From Butyrivibrio sp. (GTDB lineage Bacteria; Bacillota_A; Clostridia; Lachnospirales; Lachnospiraceae): DNA of 64,000 bases. This document shows, piece after piece, positions 1-10,190 of the stretch. Numbering within the stretch: the first letter of the stretch is position 1; each line of letters starts with the position of its first letter. The position numbers and the translations under genes were made by a program. The stretch lies in the NCBI GenBank assembly GCA_024690635.1, contig JAILOW010000046.1, forward strand, positions 1 to 64,000, written 5' to 3'. The notes under the pieces were generated by a model. It had not been told where the DNA came from. It searched no databases and worked only from the letters and a program-made list of their open reading frames with translations.

Positions 1-176
1 AGTTCAAGGGAGGCAAAACAAACACTGCTTGGCTTTCCTACGGCTTAAAAGTAAAGACTGCTGCAATGGATACAGTTTATGTTCGTGTAAGAGAATATAA
101 ATATGATTCAGCAGGAAACAAGATCTTTGGTAAGTGGAGCAAGATTGTTAAGGCCAGTGATACACCTGTTAACTGA
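1..176 (+). CDS. C-terminal fragment of a surface-type protein (fibronectin III-like end)
   Basis: An open frame enters from the left edge (codons in phase with base 3) and stops with TGA at 174-176, giving about 57 residues. The visible end has the pattern YVRVREYKYDSAGNK followed by FGKWSKIVKAS, which resembles the last strands of fibronectin type III-like modules found at the C-termini of secreted Lachnospiraceae proteins. The start and main domains are outside the window, so no specific function can be assigned. A strong terminator follows about 30 bases later, so the gene ends its transcription unit. Confidence 0.6.
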   Translation, partial: FKGGKTNTAWLSYGLKVKTAAMDTVYVRVREYKYDSAGNKIFGKWSKIVKASDTPVN

Positions 177-207
177 TCTATAAGAATTTGAAATAACGAT
201 ATATAAA

Positions 208-245
208 AGGGCGTCTGTGAATAAGGTTCACAGGCGCTCTTTTTA
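208..245 (+). terminator. Rho-independent terminator of the upstream gene
   Basis: A 14-bp stem (208-221 with 227-240, two G-U wobbles, 5-nt loop) is followed by a short run of T. It separates the truncated upstream gene from the heat-shock operon. Confidence 0.85.
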
Positions 246-289
246 TTGCTGCCTTATTCCTTCTTAATTTATATTTAATAAAGGTAATG

Positions 290-318
290 TTGACATTCAT
301 ATCCGGGAGTGATATTTT
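290..318 (+). promoter_or_regulatory. Sigma-A promoter of the hrcA operon
   Basis: A perfect -35 box TTGACA (290-295) is followed after 17 bp by TATTTT (313-318), four of six matches to the -10 consensus. Transcription would start around 325, just before the CIRCE element. Confidence 0.65.
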
Positions 319-333
319 ATGATACAGAAGATG

Positions 334-360
334 TTAGCACTCGAATGACGTGAGTGCTAA
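334..360 (+). promoter_or_regulatory. CIRCE operator (HrcA-binding site)
   Basis: The arms TTAGCACTC (334-342) and GAGTGCTAA (352-360) form a perfect inverted repeat with the classic 9-bp spacer. This is the known binding site of the HrcA repressor. Placed between promoter and hrcA, it implies autoregulated heat-shock control of hrcA-grpE-dnaK-dnaJ and possibly the genes beyond. Confidence 0.97.
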
Positions 361-414
361 CACTTCAAAATTTTAGAGATGAAACTGATGCTTGCAAGAG
401 AGTGAGGGACGATT

Positions 415-1446
415 TTGGAACTTGATGAGAGAAAAAGAATAATCCTACACGCTATTGTTAAGAACTATCTGGAAACAGGTGAGCCTGTGGGCAGCCGTAC
501 CATTTCCAAGTACACGGACCTTAACTTGAGTTCTGCCACCATCAGAAATGAAATGGCAGATCTTGAAGAGATGGGACTTATTTTACAGCCCCACACCTCC
601 GCAGGACGTATCCCTTCAGATCAGGGCTACAGAGTATACGTCGATGAGATGCTCCGTGACAAGGAAAAAGAAGTTGAGAACATGAAGGAGATGCTTCTTG
701 ATAAAGAAGAAAAGCTTGAGAATCTCCTTAAACAGGTGGCCAAGACTCTTGCCATCGATACCAACTATGCCACCATGATCTCAGCTCCCCAGATCAGAAA
801 AAACAAGCTGAAGTTCATACAGATATCCAAGGTTGATGATGAGCACCTTCTGGCAACCATTGTTATAGAAGGAAACGTCATCAAAAACAAGATCATAACC
901 GTTAATGAAGTTCTTGACGATGCTACAATGCTTAAGCTCAACATCCTCATGAACACAAGGCTTGACGGACTGGCTGTTGAGGATATCAATCTTGGCCTTA
1001 TAGCTGCTGTTAAACAGGAGGCAGGCATTCACAGCGAGATCATTGGAAATGTCATTGACGCCGCCGCAGAATCCATTACAGCGGATGAGGACCTTCAGAT
1101 ATATACAAGCGGAACCATGAACATCTTCAAATACCCCGAGCTTACGGACAATGCCAAGGCAAGTGAGCTCATCAGTACATTTGAGGATACCAGAGACCTC
1201 TCCAGCATTGTTGAGGAAACTCTTTCATCTGATAAAGAAGAAACCGGCATTCAGGTTTATATCGGCAATGAGACCCCTGTACAGGCCATGAAGGACTGCA
1301 GCGTGGTTACAGCCACCTACGAGCTTGGAGACGGAATGAAGGGTACTGTGGGCATCATAGGACCCAAGAGAATGGACTACGACAAGGTTATCTCAACCCT
1401 GAAAAACATGCGCCATGCGCTTGATGATCTATATAAAAAGGGCTAG
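415..1446 (+). CDS. hrcA: Heat-inducible transcription repressor HrcA
   Basis: A 343-residue protein of normal HrcA length. The N-terminal winged-helix region includes YLETGEPVGSRTISK and SSATIRNEMADLEEMG, followed by the typical LILQPHTSAGRIPSDQGYR segment, then the GAF-like dimer domain. HrcA binds CIRCE and represses chaperone genes at normal temperature, its activity being tuned by GroEL in known systems. The start is TTG at 415, preceded by AGGGA at 404-408; no better in-frame ATG lies near. It is first in the operon and 29 bases ahead of grpE. Confidence 0.97.
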   Translation: MELDERKRIILHAIVKNYLETGEPVGSRTISKYTDLNLSSATIRNEMADLEEMGLILQPHTSAGRIPSDQGYRVYVDEMLRDKEKEVENMKEMLLDKEEKLENLLKQVAKTLAIDTNYATMISAPQIRKNKLKFIQISKVDDEHLLATIVIEGNVIKNKIITVNEVLDDATMLKLNILMNTRLDGLAVEDINLGLIAAVKQEAGIHSEIIGNVIDAAAESITADEDLQIYTSGTMNIFKYPELTDNAKASELISTFEDTRDLSSIVEETLSSDKEETGIQVYIGNETPVQAMKDCSVVTATYELGDGMKGTVGIIGPKRMDYDKVISTLKNMRHALDDLYKKG

Positions 1447-1475
1447 TGCCCATAGTTTTAAGGAGGCTTTAGAAG

Positions 1476-2186
1476 TTGAGCGAAACAAAGAAAAACACTT
1501 CCGCCGGGGAAGCTAAAAAGGCCATGAGCAAAGAGGCCAAGGAACAGGCACTTGAAAACATCATGGAAGAGCTTGAGCAGGAAGCTAAGAATAAAGAGGC
1601 TGAAGGCAATGTGAAAGTTACAGAGGGAACGGAAGCAGAGGCCGAGACCAGGGAGGCACCGGAAGCGGAGGAGACACCTGATTCCGAGGAAACAAAAGAG
1701 GGTGCCGAGGACAAGAAAAAAGGTCTTTTCGGAAAGAAAGAAAAGAAAGACCCCATGAAAGAAAAAGTTGACGAACTCAATGACAGGATAATGCGCCAGA
1801 TGGCTGAGTTCGATAACTTCAGGAAGAGAACAGACAAGGAAAAGGCCCAGATGTTTGAACAGGGTCAGGGAAGTGTTCTTGAAAAGCTTCTTCCTGTTAT
1901 AGACAATTTTGAAAGAGGCCTTGCGGCTGTTCCCGAAGAGGAAAAAGACGGAGCATTCGCAGACGGCATGAACAAGATTTACAAGCAGCTTATTACAGAG
2001 CTTGAAAATCTTGGAGTAACCCCGATTGAAGCTGTGGGAAAAGAGTTCGACCCCAATCTCCACAACGCGGTAATGCAGGTTGAGAGCAGTGACTATGAAT
2101 CAGGAGTCGTTGCACAGGAACTTCAAAAGGGCTATATGTTCCACGATACCGTGCTCAGACACAGCATGGTAGGTGTTACGCAGTAA
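1476..2186 (+). CDS. grpE: Nucleotide exchange factor GrpE
   Basis: A 236-residue GrpE that releases ADP from DnaK. The first ~100 residues are highly charged, low-complexity and Glu/Lys-rich, longer than the E. coli tail. The conserved coiled coil and dimer region begins around MAEFDNFRKRTDKEK, and the beta-wing ends with the family signature VLRHSMVGV. The start is TTG at 1476 behind an AAGGAGG ribosome site. It lies between hrcA and dnaK, as in Firmicutes. A weak 5-bp hairpin (2188-2207) sits in the gap before dnaK. Confidence 0.96.
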   Translation: MSETKKNTSAGEAKKAMSKEAKEQALENIMEELEQEAKNKEAEGNVKVTEGTEAEAETREAPEAEETPDSEETKEGAEDKKKGLFGKKEKKDPMKEKVDELNDRIMRQMAEFDNFRKRTDKEKAQMFEQGQGSVLEKLLPVIDNFERGLAAVPEEEKDGAFADGMNKIYKQLITELENLGVTPIEAVGKEFDPNLHNAVMQVESSDYESGVVAQELQKGYMFHDTVLRHSMVGVTQ

Positions 2187-2220
2187 AGGCGATGGGGAGT
2201 CTTCGCCATACCGCATATAG

Positions 2221-4137
<1,917 letters not shown>

Positions 4138-4166
4138 AAGACATCGATTTTAAGAGTAATAGCAGG

Positions 4167-4196
4167 ATAGCCAGGCGAAGAAATTCGTCTGGCTAT
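4167..4196 (+). promoter_or_regulatory. dnaK-dnaJ intergenic hairpin with a GAAA tetraloop
   Basis: A 13-bp stem (4167-4179 with 4184-4196, one G-U pair) is closed by a GAAA (GNRA-type) loop. No T-run follows, so it does not look like a terminator. It ends 23 bases before the dnaJ start. An mRNA processing or stabilising element, or a partial attenuator lowering dnaJ relative to dnaK, is the likely role. Confidence 0.7.
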
Positions 4197-4219
4197 TACG
4201 AGCATTTATAAGGAGCAAT

Positions 4220-5398
4220 ATGGCAGAGCAGAAAAGAGACTACTATGAAGTCCTGGGCGTTGGAAAAAACGCTTCAGATGACGAAATAAAGAAAGCATAC
4301 AGAGTCCTTGCCAAGAAGTACCATCCCGATATGAATCCGGGAGATGCTAGCGCAGCAGACAAGTTCAAGGAGGCTTCTGAAGCCTATGCTGTACTCAGCG
4401 ATCCTGAAAAGAAGCGCCAGTATGATCAATTCGGTCATGCAGCCTTTGAGGGTGGCGGCAATCCCTTCAGCGGCGGATTCGATTTCTCCGGTGCTGATTT
4501 CGGTGATATTTTCGGCGATATCTTCGGTGATTTTTTTGGCGGCGGAAGAAGCCGCGGCGGAGCAAGAAGCGGTCCCTCCAAGGGAGCAAACCTTCGCGCC
4601 AGCGTACGTATAACCTTCCAGGAGGCTGTATTTGGATGTGAAAAAGAACTTGATCTTACAATCAAGGATCCATGCCCTACCTGCCACGGAACAGGAGCAA
4701 AGCCCGGTACATCAGCTCAGACCTGTTCAAAGTGTAGCGGAAAGGGACAGATAGTATACACACAGCAGTCCTTCTTTGGAACAGTCAGAAATGTTCAGAC
4801 CTGTCCTGAGTGCGGAGGCACAGGTAAGGTCATTAAGGACAAGTGTATCGACTGCCGTGGAAGCGGATATATCGCCAGCAGGAAAAAGATCAAAGTTACT
4901 ATCCCTGCAGGTATAGACAATGGACAGAGCGTAAGGATCAGAGAAAAGGGTGAGCCCGGTGTTAACGGCGGACCCAGAGGAGATCTTCTTGTAGAGGTTA
5001 TTGTATCCGATCATCCTATTTTCCAGAGAGAGGGCTACAATATCTACTCCATGGTTCCTGTATCCTTTGCGGTAGCAACTCTTGGCGGAACGGTTCTCAT
5101 CGATACCGTAGACGGCAAGGTGGCATACGATGTAAAGGCCGGGACACAGACAGACACCAGAGTAAGACTTCGCGGAAAAGGTGTTCCTTCACTCAGAGAT
5201 AAAGAGCAGCGCGGCGACCATTATGTAACCCTTGTGGTACAGGTTCCCGAGAAGCTTTCCAAGGAGGCCAAAGACCTTCTTAAGAAGTTTGACGAAAAGA
5301 CAGGGGATTCTCTTAACGCAGCAGAGCGACTTATGGGCTCTCCGGATGATGATCAGTCAGGATCCGGCGGCAGCAAGAAAAAGAAAAAGTTCTGGTAA
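4220..5398 (+). CDS. dnaJ: Chaperone protein DnaJ (Hsp40)
   Basis: A 392-residue type I J-protein that stimulates the DnaK ATPase. The J domain (about residues 5-70) carries HPD in [11 protein letters not shown] Gly/Phe-rich linker with [10 protein letters not shown] follows. The zinc region has four CxxCxGxG repeats: [24 protein letters not shown] and CIDCRGSG. C-terminal client-binding beta domains and a lysine-rich end complete it. The ATG follows AAGGAG. It is the last chaperone gene of the operon. Confidence 0.98.
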   Translation: MAEQKRDYYEVLGVGKNASDDEIKKAYRVLAKKYHPDMNPGDASAADKFKEASEAYAVLSDPEKKRQYDQFGHAAFEGGGNPFSGGFDFSGADFGDIFGDIFGDFFGGGRSRGGARSGPSKGANLRASVRITFQEAVFGCEKELDLTIKDPCPTCHGTGAKPGTSAQTCSKCSGKGQIVYTQQSFFGTVRNVQTCPECGGTGKVIKDKCIDCRGSGYIASRKKIKVTIPAGIDNGQSVRIREKGEPGVNGGPRGDLLVEVIVSDHPIFQREGYNIYSMVPVSFAVATLGGTVLIDTVDGKVAYDVKAGTQTDTRVRLRGKGVPSLRDKEQRGDHYVTLVVQVPEKLSKEAKDLLKKFDEKTGDSLNAAERLMGSPDDDQSGSGGSKKKKKFW

Positions 5399-5421
5399 AC
5401 CCTTGTGAACTGTATATAAAC

Positions 5422-5479
5422 ACCGACCTGCCGGGTGGGAAGTAAGGCTTTATTTCTTCCCTTCCCGGTTGAGGTCGGT
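5422..5479 (+). terminator. Long hairpin after dnaJ (terminator or attenuator)
   Basis: ACCGACCT (5422-5429) pairs with AGGTCGGT (5472-5479), and inner segments CCGGG and GGGAAG pair with CCCGG and CTTCCC. The following sequence ATTTGTTG has only a weak T-run, so readthrough into prmA is plausible. It probably reduces rather than abolishes transcription of the downstream genes. Confidence 0.55.
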
Positions 5480-5501
5480 ATTTGTTGTAAAGGAGAAAAC
5501 T

Positions 5502-6539
5502 ATGAAGTGGATGCGTTTCAGGATCCGGACAAATGAAGAGTCTGAGGATATCATCGTCAGCTACCTGGAGGATATCGGCCTTGAGGGAGCGCAGATCGAG
5601 GACAACGCACCTTTGTCTGCAGCAGACAAGGAACAGATGTTTATAGACGCGCCGGAGCTTGAGCCTGATGAAAAGGAAAGCGGCATAGAGGCAGGAGTTG
5701 CATATCTTAGCTTTTTCCTTGAGATAGATGATGAGAATATGCTCACTGTTGAGGTCCCCGGAGATGATGGAGAGTACGTAAAAGAAAAGAAGACTCCCGA
5801 AGAGATGCAGGCAGCCATCAGAGAAAAGCTTGAAGAGCTTAAGAGCTTTTCCGATATCGGGGACGGAACCATATCCGTTGACGTAACCGAGGATATAGAC
5901 TGGATCAATAACTGGAAGCAGTATTTCCACAAGTTCTATATAGATGATATTCTGGTGATCCCTTCCTGGGAAAAAGAGAGCAAAGAGGATGAAGACAAGG
6001 CGAACATGGTGCTCCATATAGATCCCGGAACAGCCTTCGGAACCGGTATGCATGAGACCACACAGCTTTGCATCCGTATGCTGAAAAAGTATGTTACATC
6101 CGATAAGGAGCTTTTGGATGTGGGTACCGGAAGCGGCGTCTTATCAATACTTGCCCTTATGTTCGGAGCAAAGCATGCTGTCGGAACAGACCTTGATAAA
6201 TGTGCTGTTCCCGCTGTAAAAGAGAATATGGAAAACAACGGCATCGCTCCTGAAAAGTTTGATATGATGATCGGAAATATCATAGACGACAAGGCTGTTC
6301 AGGATAAAGTGGGCTATGATAAGTATGATATAGTTGTAGCCAACATCCTTGCCAATGTGCTGGTTCCACTAACACCTGTTATTTTAAATCAGCTTAAGAC
6401 AGGCGGTATCTATATCACCTCCGGAATCATCAACACCAAGGAAGAAGAAGTTAAAAAGGCTCATCTTGATGCGGGACTTGAGATACTCGAGATCCACCAT
6501 CAGGGCGATTGGGTTTCCATTACATCGAGGAAAAACTAA
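5502..6539 (+). CDS. prmA: Ribosomal protein L11 methyltransferase PrmA
   Basis: A 345-residue SAM-dependent enzyme that methylates ribosomal protein L11. The C-terminal Rossmann fold shows DPGTAFGTGMHETT, the SAM-binding LLDVGTGSGVLS and the catalytic-region VVANILANVL. The N-terminal ~130 residues match the L11-recognition domain and are acidic. The start ATG 5502 is chosen over an upstream TTG because AAAGGAG lies 6-12 bases before it. The dnaJ-prmA-rsmE order (yqeT-yqeU in B. subtilis) is conserved. It overlaps rsmE by one base. Confidence 0.95.
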   Translation: MKWMRFRIRTNEESEDIIVSYLEDIGLEGAQIEDNAPLSAADKEQMFIDAPELEPDEKESGIEAGVAYLSFFLEIDDENMLTVEVPGDDGEYVKEKKTPEEMQAAIREKLEELKSFSDIGDGTISVDVTEDIDWINNWKQYFHKFYIDDILVIPSWEKESKEDEDKANMVLHIDPGTAFGTGMHETTQLCIRMLKKYVTSDKELLDVGTGSGVLSILALMFGAKHAVGTDLDKCAVPAVKENMENNGIAPEKFDMMIGNIIDDKAVQDKVGYDKYDIVVANILANVLVPLTPVILNQLKTGGIYITSGIINTKEEEVKKAHLDAGLEILEIHHQGDWVSITSRKN

Positions 6540-7297
6540 TGTATCATTTTTTTGTGGACGCCTCACAGATAACACCTGATTGCAAAAAGGTGGAGATCAC
6601 AGGGGATGATTACAACCATATAGCAAATGTCCTTCGCATGAAGATCGGAGAGCAGTTCTCTGTCAGCATACGAGAGGAAAACGAAGCAAGAGAGCTCTTT
6701 TATGAAATAGAAGAGATTAACAAAACAAGTGTTATTGGGAATCTCTGCTTCATAGAAGAGGCAGGCAATGAGCTTCCTTCAAAGATATATCTTTTCCAGG
6801 GACTTCCCAAAGTGGACAAGATGGAGCTCATCATACAAAAGGCTGTGGAGCTTGGAGCATATCGTATTATTCCTATGTCCACCAAGCGCTGCATAGTAAA
6901 GCTTGATGCCAAAAAAGCGGAGAACAAGATAAAGCGCTGGCAGGCTATATCCGAAGCTGCGGCAAAACAGAGTAAGCGCGGAATCATTCCCGAAGTAACA
7001 ATGCCTCTTACAATGAAAGAGGCTATTGGCTATTGCAAAACAGAGGGGATTGATGTTAAGCTTATTCCCTATGAAATGGCAAAGGATATTTCTGTGACCA
7101 AGGGTGTTATAGAAAGTATTGAGCCCGGTCAGAGCATTGCAGTGTTCATTGGACCTGAAGGCGGATTCTCCGAGCAGGAGATAGAGATGTGTCTTGCGGA
7201 AGATATAAGACCCATCACCCTCGGAAAGAGGATCCTTCGAACAGAAACCGCCGGTTTTACAGCCATATCCTGGCTTATGTATCATCTTGAAAAATAA
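6539..7297 (+). CDS. rsmE: 16S rRNA (uracil-1498-N3) methyltransferase RsmE
   Basis: A 252-residue SPOUT-class methyltransferase acting on 16S rRNA U1498. It shows the knot-region motifs FIGPEGGFSEQEIE and LGKRILRTETA at the C-terminus and an N-terminal PUA-like region with HIANVLRM. The ATG shares its A with the TAA of prmA (TAATG), so translation is probably coupled. Upstream in-frame starts inside prmA would add residues not expected for the family. Confidence 0.95.
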   Translation: MYHFFVDASQITPDCKKVEITGDDYNHIANVLRMKIGEQFSVSIREENEARELFYEIEEINKTSVIGNLCFIEEAGNELPSKIYLFQGLPKVDKMELIIQKAVELGAYRIIPMSTKRCIVKLDAKKAENKIKRWQAISEAAAKQSKRGIIPEVTMPLTMKEAIGYCKTEGIDVKLIPYEMAKDISVTKGVIESIEPGQSIAVFIGPEGGFSEQEIEMCLAEDIRPITLGKRILRTETAGFTAISWLMYHLEK

Positions 7298-7309
7298 GGT
7301 AGTTTTACA

Positions 7310-8467
7310 ATGAGAGCATATTTGGACAATTCCGCCACAACACCTGCCTACCCTGAGGTGGCACAGCTTGTGGGGAAGCTTATGACAGAAGAATACGGCA
7401 ACGCATCCAGCGTTCACCACATGGGAGTTCTTGCGGCAAACAGGATCAGAACTGCTTCGGAGCAGATCGCATCCACACTGAAGGTTGATCCTGCGGAGAT
7501 CATCTACACCTCCGGCGGAACAGAGTCGGACAACATGGCACTTATCGGTGTTGCCAGAGCCAGAGCGTATCTGGGAAAACATATAATAACAAGTGCTATA
7601 GAACATCCCGCAATTCATGAGACCTGTGGATATCTTCAGAGAGAGGGCTTTGAAGTAACCTATCTTCCTGTGGATGAAAAGGGATGCATCAGCATTGATG
7701 ATCTGAAAAATGCCATAAGAGAGGATACCATTTTGGTTTCTCTTATGTTTGTAAATAATGAGATCGGAAGCGTTATGCCCATTGAGGAAGCCGGAGCTGT
7801 GATCAAGGCTGCCAATAAAGAGACCTACTTCCATGTTGATGCGGTTCAGGGCTACGGCAAATTCAATATAAGACCAAGATCCATGAACATAGATCTTTTG
7901 TCCGTCAGCGGTCACAAGATCCACGGCCCCAAGGGCATCGGCTTTTTATATGTCAAAAAGGGCACAAAGCTTAACCCCATAAACTACGGCGGCGGTCAGC
8001 AAAAGGGCATGAGATCAGGAACGGAAAATGTTCCCGGAGTAGCCGGTATGGCACTTGCGGCACAGATGTGCTACGAGGACTTTGATGAAAAGATCAAAAA
8101 GCTCTACGACCTCAAGGAGTATTTGGTTTCCGAGCTTGAGAGCAGAATTTCAGATATCCGGATCAATGGACCTAAGTGCAGAGAGGGAGCACCTCACATC
8201 GTAAGTGTGTCCATCAGGGGACTTAAGTCCGAGACTGTTTTAAATATGCTCAGCAGCAAGGAAATCTATGTATCCGCAGGCTCTGCCTGTGCTTCCAACA
8301 ACCCGCACGTGTCGGATACCCTCAGATCCATCGGACTTGATAAAGATCTTTTGGAATCCACCATAAGGATCAGTATGTCACTTGAGACTACAAAGGAAGA
8401 GATAGACTATTTACTGGATACTTTGACTTCCCAGGTTGAGACCATGAGGAAGTTCTACAGACATTAA
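7310..8467 (+). CDS. Cysteine desulfurase (NifS/IscS type, probable ThiI partner)
   Basis: A 385-residue PLP-dependent enzyme that removes sulfur from cysteine. It opens with YLDNSATTP, has the PLP lysine in SVSGHKIHGPKG, and the persulfide cysteine in YVSAGSACAS within a short active-site loop. The gene is 9 bases upstream of thiI. In B. subtilis the dedicated desulfurase NifZ is paired with ThiI for 4-thiouridine synthesis, so the same partnership is inferred. A general IscS role in Fe-S assembly cannot be excluded; no iscU-like gene is adjacent. Confidence 0.93.
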   Translation: MRAYLDNSATTPAYPEVAQLVGKLMTEEYGNASSVHHMGVLAANRIRTASEQIASTLKVDPAEIIYTSGGTESDNMALIGVARARAYLGKHIITSAIEHPAIHETCGYLQREGFEVTYLPVDEKGCISIDDLKNAIREDTILVSLMFVNNEIGSVMPIEEAGAVIKAANKETYFHVDAVQGYGKFNIRPRSMNIDLLSVSGHKIHGPKGIGFLYVKKGTKLNPINYGGGQQKGMRSGTENVPGVAGMALAAQMCYEDFDEKIKKLYDLKEYLVSELESRISDIRINGPKCREGAPHIVSVSIRGLKSETVLNMLSSKEIYVSAGSACASNNPHVSDTLRSIGLDKDLLESTIRISMSLETTKEEIDYLLDTLTSQVETMRKFYRH

Positions 8468-8476
8468 GGAGATCAT

Positions 8477-9685
8477 ATGAAGTACCATGCATTTGTAATC
8501 AAATATGCGGAGATCGGAGTAAAGGGAAAGAACCGCTATATCTTTGAAGAGGCCCTTGTGGATCAGATGCAGAAGGCTCTTAAAAAGTGTGACGGAACAT
8601 TTTCCATCACAAGAGTAAACGGAAGGATCTATCTGGAGGGAGAGGGCTTTGACTTTGATGAGACAGTAGGCGCTCTTCAGACAGTATTCGGAATTACGGG
8701 AATCGCTCCTGCAGTCAGCATAGGCAGGGACGGAGAAAACCATCTTCCTGATTACGACGGTATCGCTAAGGCTGTGTGCGATTTTATAGACGGCGTATAT
8801 CCTGACAAGAACAAGACCTTCAAGGTAAAGGTCCGTCGTGTGGACAAGAGCTACCCCATGGATTCCATGGAGATGGCGGCTGCTCTTGGTGCCAGCATCC
8901 TTGATGCCTATGAAGCTCAGGGCATGAAGGTTGATGTTCATAACCCCGACATTCTTCTTAATGTGGAGATCAGAGAAAAGCTTAACATCTATTCCGAAGT
9001 TATTCCCGGTCCCGGCGGTATGCCCATCGGAACAGCAGGTAAGGCAATGCTTCTTTTGTCCGGAGGAATCGATTCTCCCGTGGCAGGATACATGATTGCC
9101 AAAAGAGGAGTTGAGATCGAGGCTGTATATTTCAATGCTCCTCCTTACACCAGCGAAAAGGCCAAGCAAAAGGTTGTTGATCTTGCAAAGGTCATCGCCA
9201 ATTACACAGGCAGAGTAAAGCTTCATGTCATCAACTTTACGGATATTCAGATGTATATATATGAGAAGTGCCCTCATGATGAACTTACCATCATCATGCG
9301 CAGATATATGATGCAGATCGCAGACACCCTGGAAGCACAGTCAGGTTGCATGGGACTCATCACCGGAGAGAGTATCGGACAGGTGGCTTCCCAGACCATG
9401 CAGAGCCTTATGTGCACAGGCGAAGTTGTAAAAGACATGCCGGTTTACAGACCTCTTATCGCTTTTGATAAACAGGATATCGTTGATATCTCAGAAAAGA
9501 TCGGAGCCTATGAAACATCGATCCTTCCTTATGAGGACTGCTGCACGATCTTCGTTGCAAAGCATCCTGTTACCAAGCCAAGGCTTGATGTGATCGTAAG
9601 ACATGAGGAAAATCTTGCAGAGCGCATAGATGAGCTGGTTCAGACAGCTCTTGATACGGATGAGATTATTGTACTGGAGAGATGA
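8477..9685 (+). CDS. thiI: tRNA 4-thiouridine sulfurtransferase ThiI
   Basis: The 402-residue enzyme adenylates and thiolates U8 of tRNA. It has an N-terminal ferredoxin-like/THUMP region with IKYAEIGVKGKNR, then the ATP-binding PP-loop LLSGGIDSPVAGYM near residue 190, and GESIGQVASQT. The C-terminal rhodanese domain of the E. coli enzyme is absent, as in B. subtilis, where sulfur comes straight from a partner desulfurase. That fits the desulfurase gene immediately upstream. Confidence 0.95.
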   Translation: MKYHAFVIKYAEIGVKGKNRYIFEEALVDQMQKALKKCDGTFSITRVNGRIYLEGEGFDFDETVGALQTVFGITGIAPAVSIGRDGENHLPDYDGIAKAVCDFIDGVYPDKNKTFKVKVRRVDKSYPMDSMEMAAALGASILDAYEAQGMKVDVHNPDILLNVEIREKLNIYSEVIPGPGGMPIGTAGKAMLLLSGGIDSPVAGYMIAKRGVEIEAVYFNAPPYTSEKAKQKVVDLAKVIANYTGRVKLHVINFTDIQMYIYEKCPHDELTIIMRRYMMQIADTLEAQSGCMGLITGESIGQVASQTMQSLMCTGEVVKDMPVYRPLIAFDKQDIVDISEKIGAYETSILPYEDCCTIFVAKHPVTKPRLDVIVRHEENLAERIDELVQTALDTDEIIVLER

Positions 9686-9695
9686 AAAATAAACA

Positions 9696-9782
9696 GCCCT
9701 GAGCACTTGCTGCTCAGGGCGTGAGAAGATGATTCAGGTGTGAGGGGCGATCTTTTGCGAAGCAAACTTATATTATCGCCCC
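9696..9782 (+). terminator. Tandem hairpins after thiI
   Basis: A 10-bp perfect stem (9696-9705 with 9711-9720) lacks a T-run. A second compound hairpin pairs GGGGCGAT (9744-9751) with ATCGCCCC (9775-9782), contains a nested TTTGC/GCAAA stem (9754-9766), and is followed by GAATTTTT. Together they probably end the prmA-thiI transcript before the converging minus-strand gene. Confidence 0.6.
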
Positions 9783-9785
9783 GAA

Positions 9786-9842
9786 TTTTTAAATTCTTGT
9801 TTTAGACAAGAATTTAAAAAGGCATCCCGAATGGGATGCCTT
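9786..9842 (-). terminator. Terminator of the minus-strand HPr-like gene plus AT-rich palindrome
   Basis: Read on the minus strand, the stem 9819-9828/9833-9842 (10 bp, 4-nt loop) is followed by TTTTT, a standard terminator 38 bases after the HPr-like stop. Next to it lies a perfect 15-bp AT-rich palindrome (9786-9800 with 9806-9820, 5-nt loop), which can act as an extra stem in either direction. Confidence 0.75.
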
Positions 9843-9879
9843 GAAATAATCTTTTTTGGTTGATCTGATCAACAAGAGA

Positions 9880-10110
9880 TCAGACCATGTAAGGCTTCAG
9901 AATTTCGAGAACCTCATCTGCGCCGTCTTCTGCGTGGATATTAAGGTCGATCGGCTTAGAAAGATCGAGTGAGAAAATACCCATGATAGACTTAGCATCG
10001 ATAACGTATCTGCCGGAAACGAGATCGAAGTCATAATCAAACTTCGTAATATCGTTAACGAATGATTTTACCTTATCGATAGAATTTAAAGAAATTTTTA
10101 CGGTCTTCAT
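9880..10110 (-). CDS. HPr-like protein lacking the active-site histidine
   Basis: A 76-residue protein with the HPr fold pattern. The regulatory segment AKSIMGIFSL (Ser41) matches the Ser46 region of HPr, and EDGADE matches the last helix start. The region that should carry the phosphoryl-accepting His15 in a GxHARP context reads LNSIDKVKSFVND instead; the only histidine is His59. It therefore cannot carry phosphate for the PTS in the usual way. B. subtilis Crh is a known precedent (Gln15, intact Ser46). The ATG at 10110 is preceded by AAGGAGG; longer forms are not supported. It has its own divergent promoter. Confidence 0.8.
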   Translation of the reverse strand: MKTVKISLNSIDKVKSFVNDITKFDYDFDLVSGRYVIDAKSIMGIFSLDLSKPIDLNIHAEDGADEVLEILKPYMV

Positions 10111-10136
10111 TACGCAAATACCTCCTTCTTTTCTAT

Positions 10137-10165
10137 ATAGTAACCGTATAAAAAACAAAAGTCAA
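10137..10165 (-). promoter_or_regulatory. Sigma-A promoter of the HPr-like gene
   Basis: On the minus strand, TTGACT (10165-10160) and TACTAT (10142-10137) are separated by exactly 17 bp, about 27 bases upstream of the HPr-like start. It lies in the 80-base gap shared with mtaB on the other strand. Confidence 0.75.
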
Positions 10166-10190
10166 TGCAAAATGAACGAGGAAATTCAAT

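Noticed and set aside
1476..1740. Low-complexity Glu/Lys-rich stretch as a repeat element
   Set aside because: It is the acidic disordered N-terminus of GrpE, in frame and common in this family.
6779..7924. A 381-codon open frame on the minus strand opposite rsmE and the desulfurase gene
   Set aside because: Cysteine- and histidine-rich translation without any motif, and it is fully antisense to two clear genes; a mirror of codon bias.
8411..9277. Long minus-strand open frame opposite thiI
   Set aside because: Same reason: antisense shadow of a confident gene with no recognisable domains.
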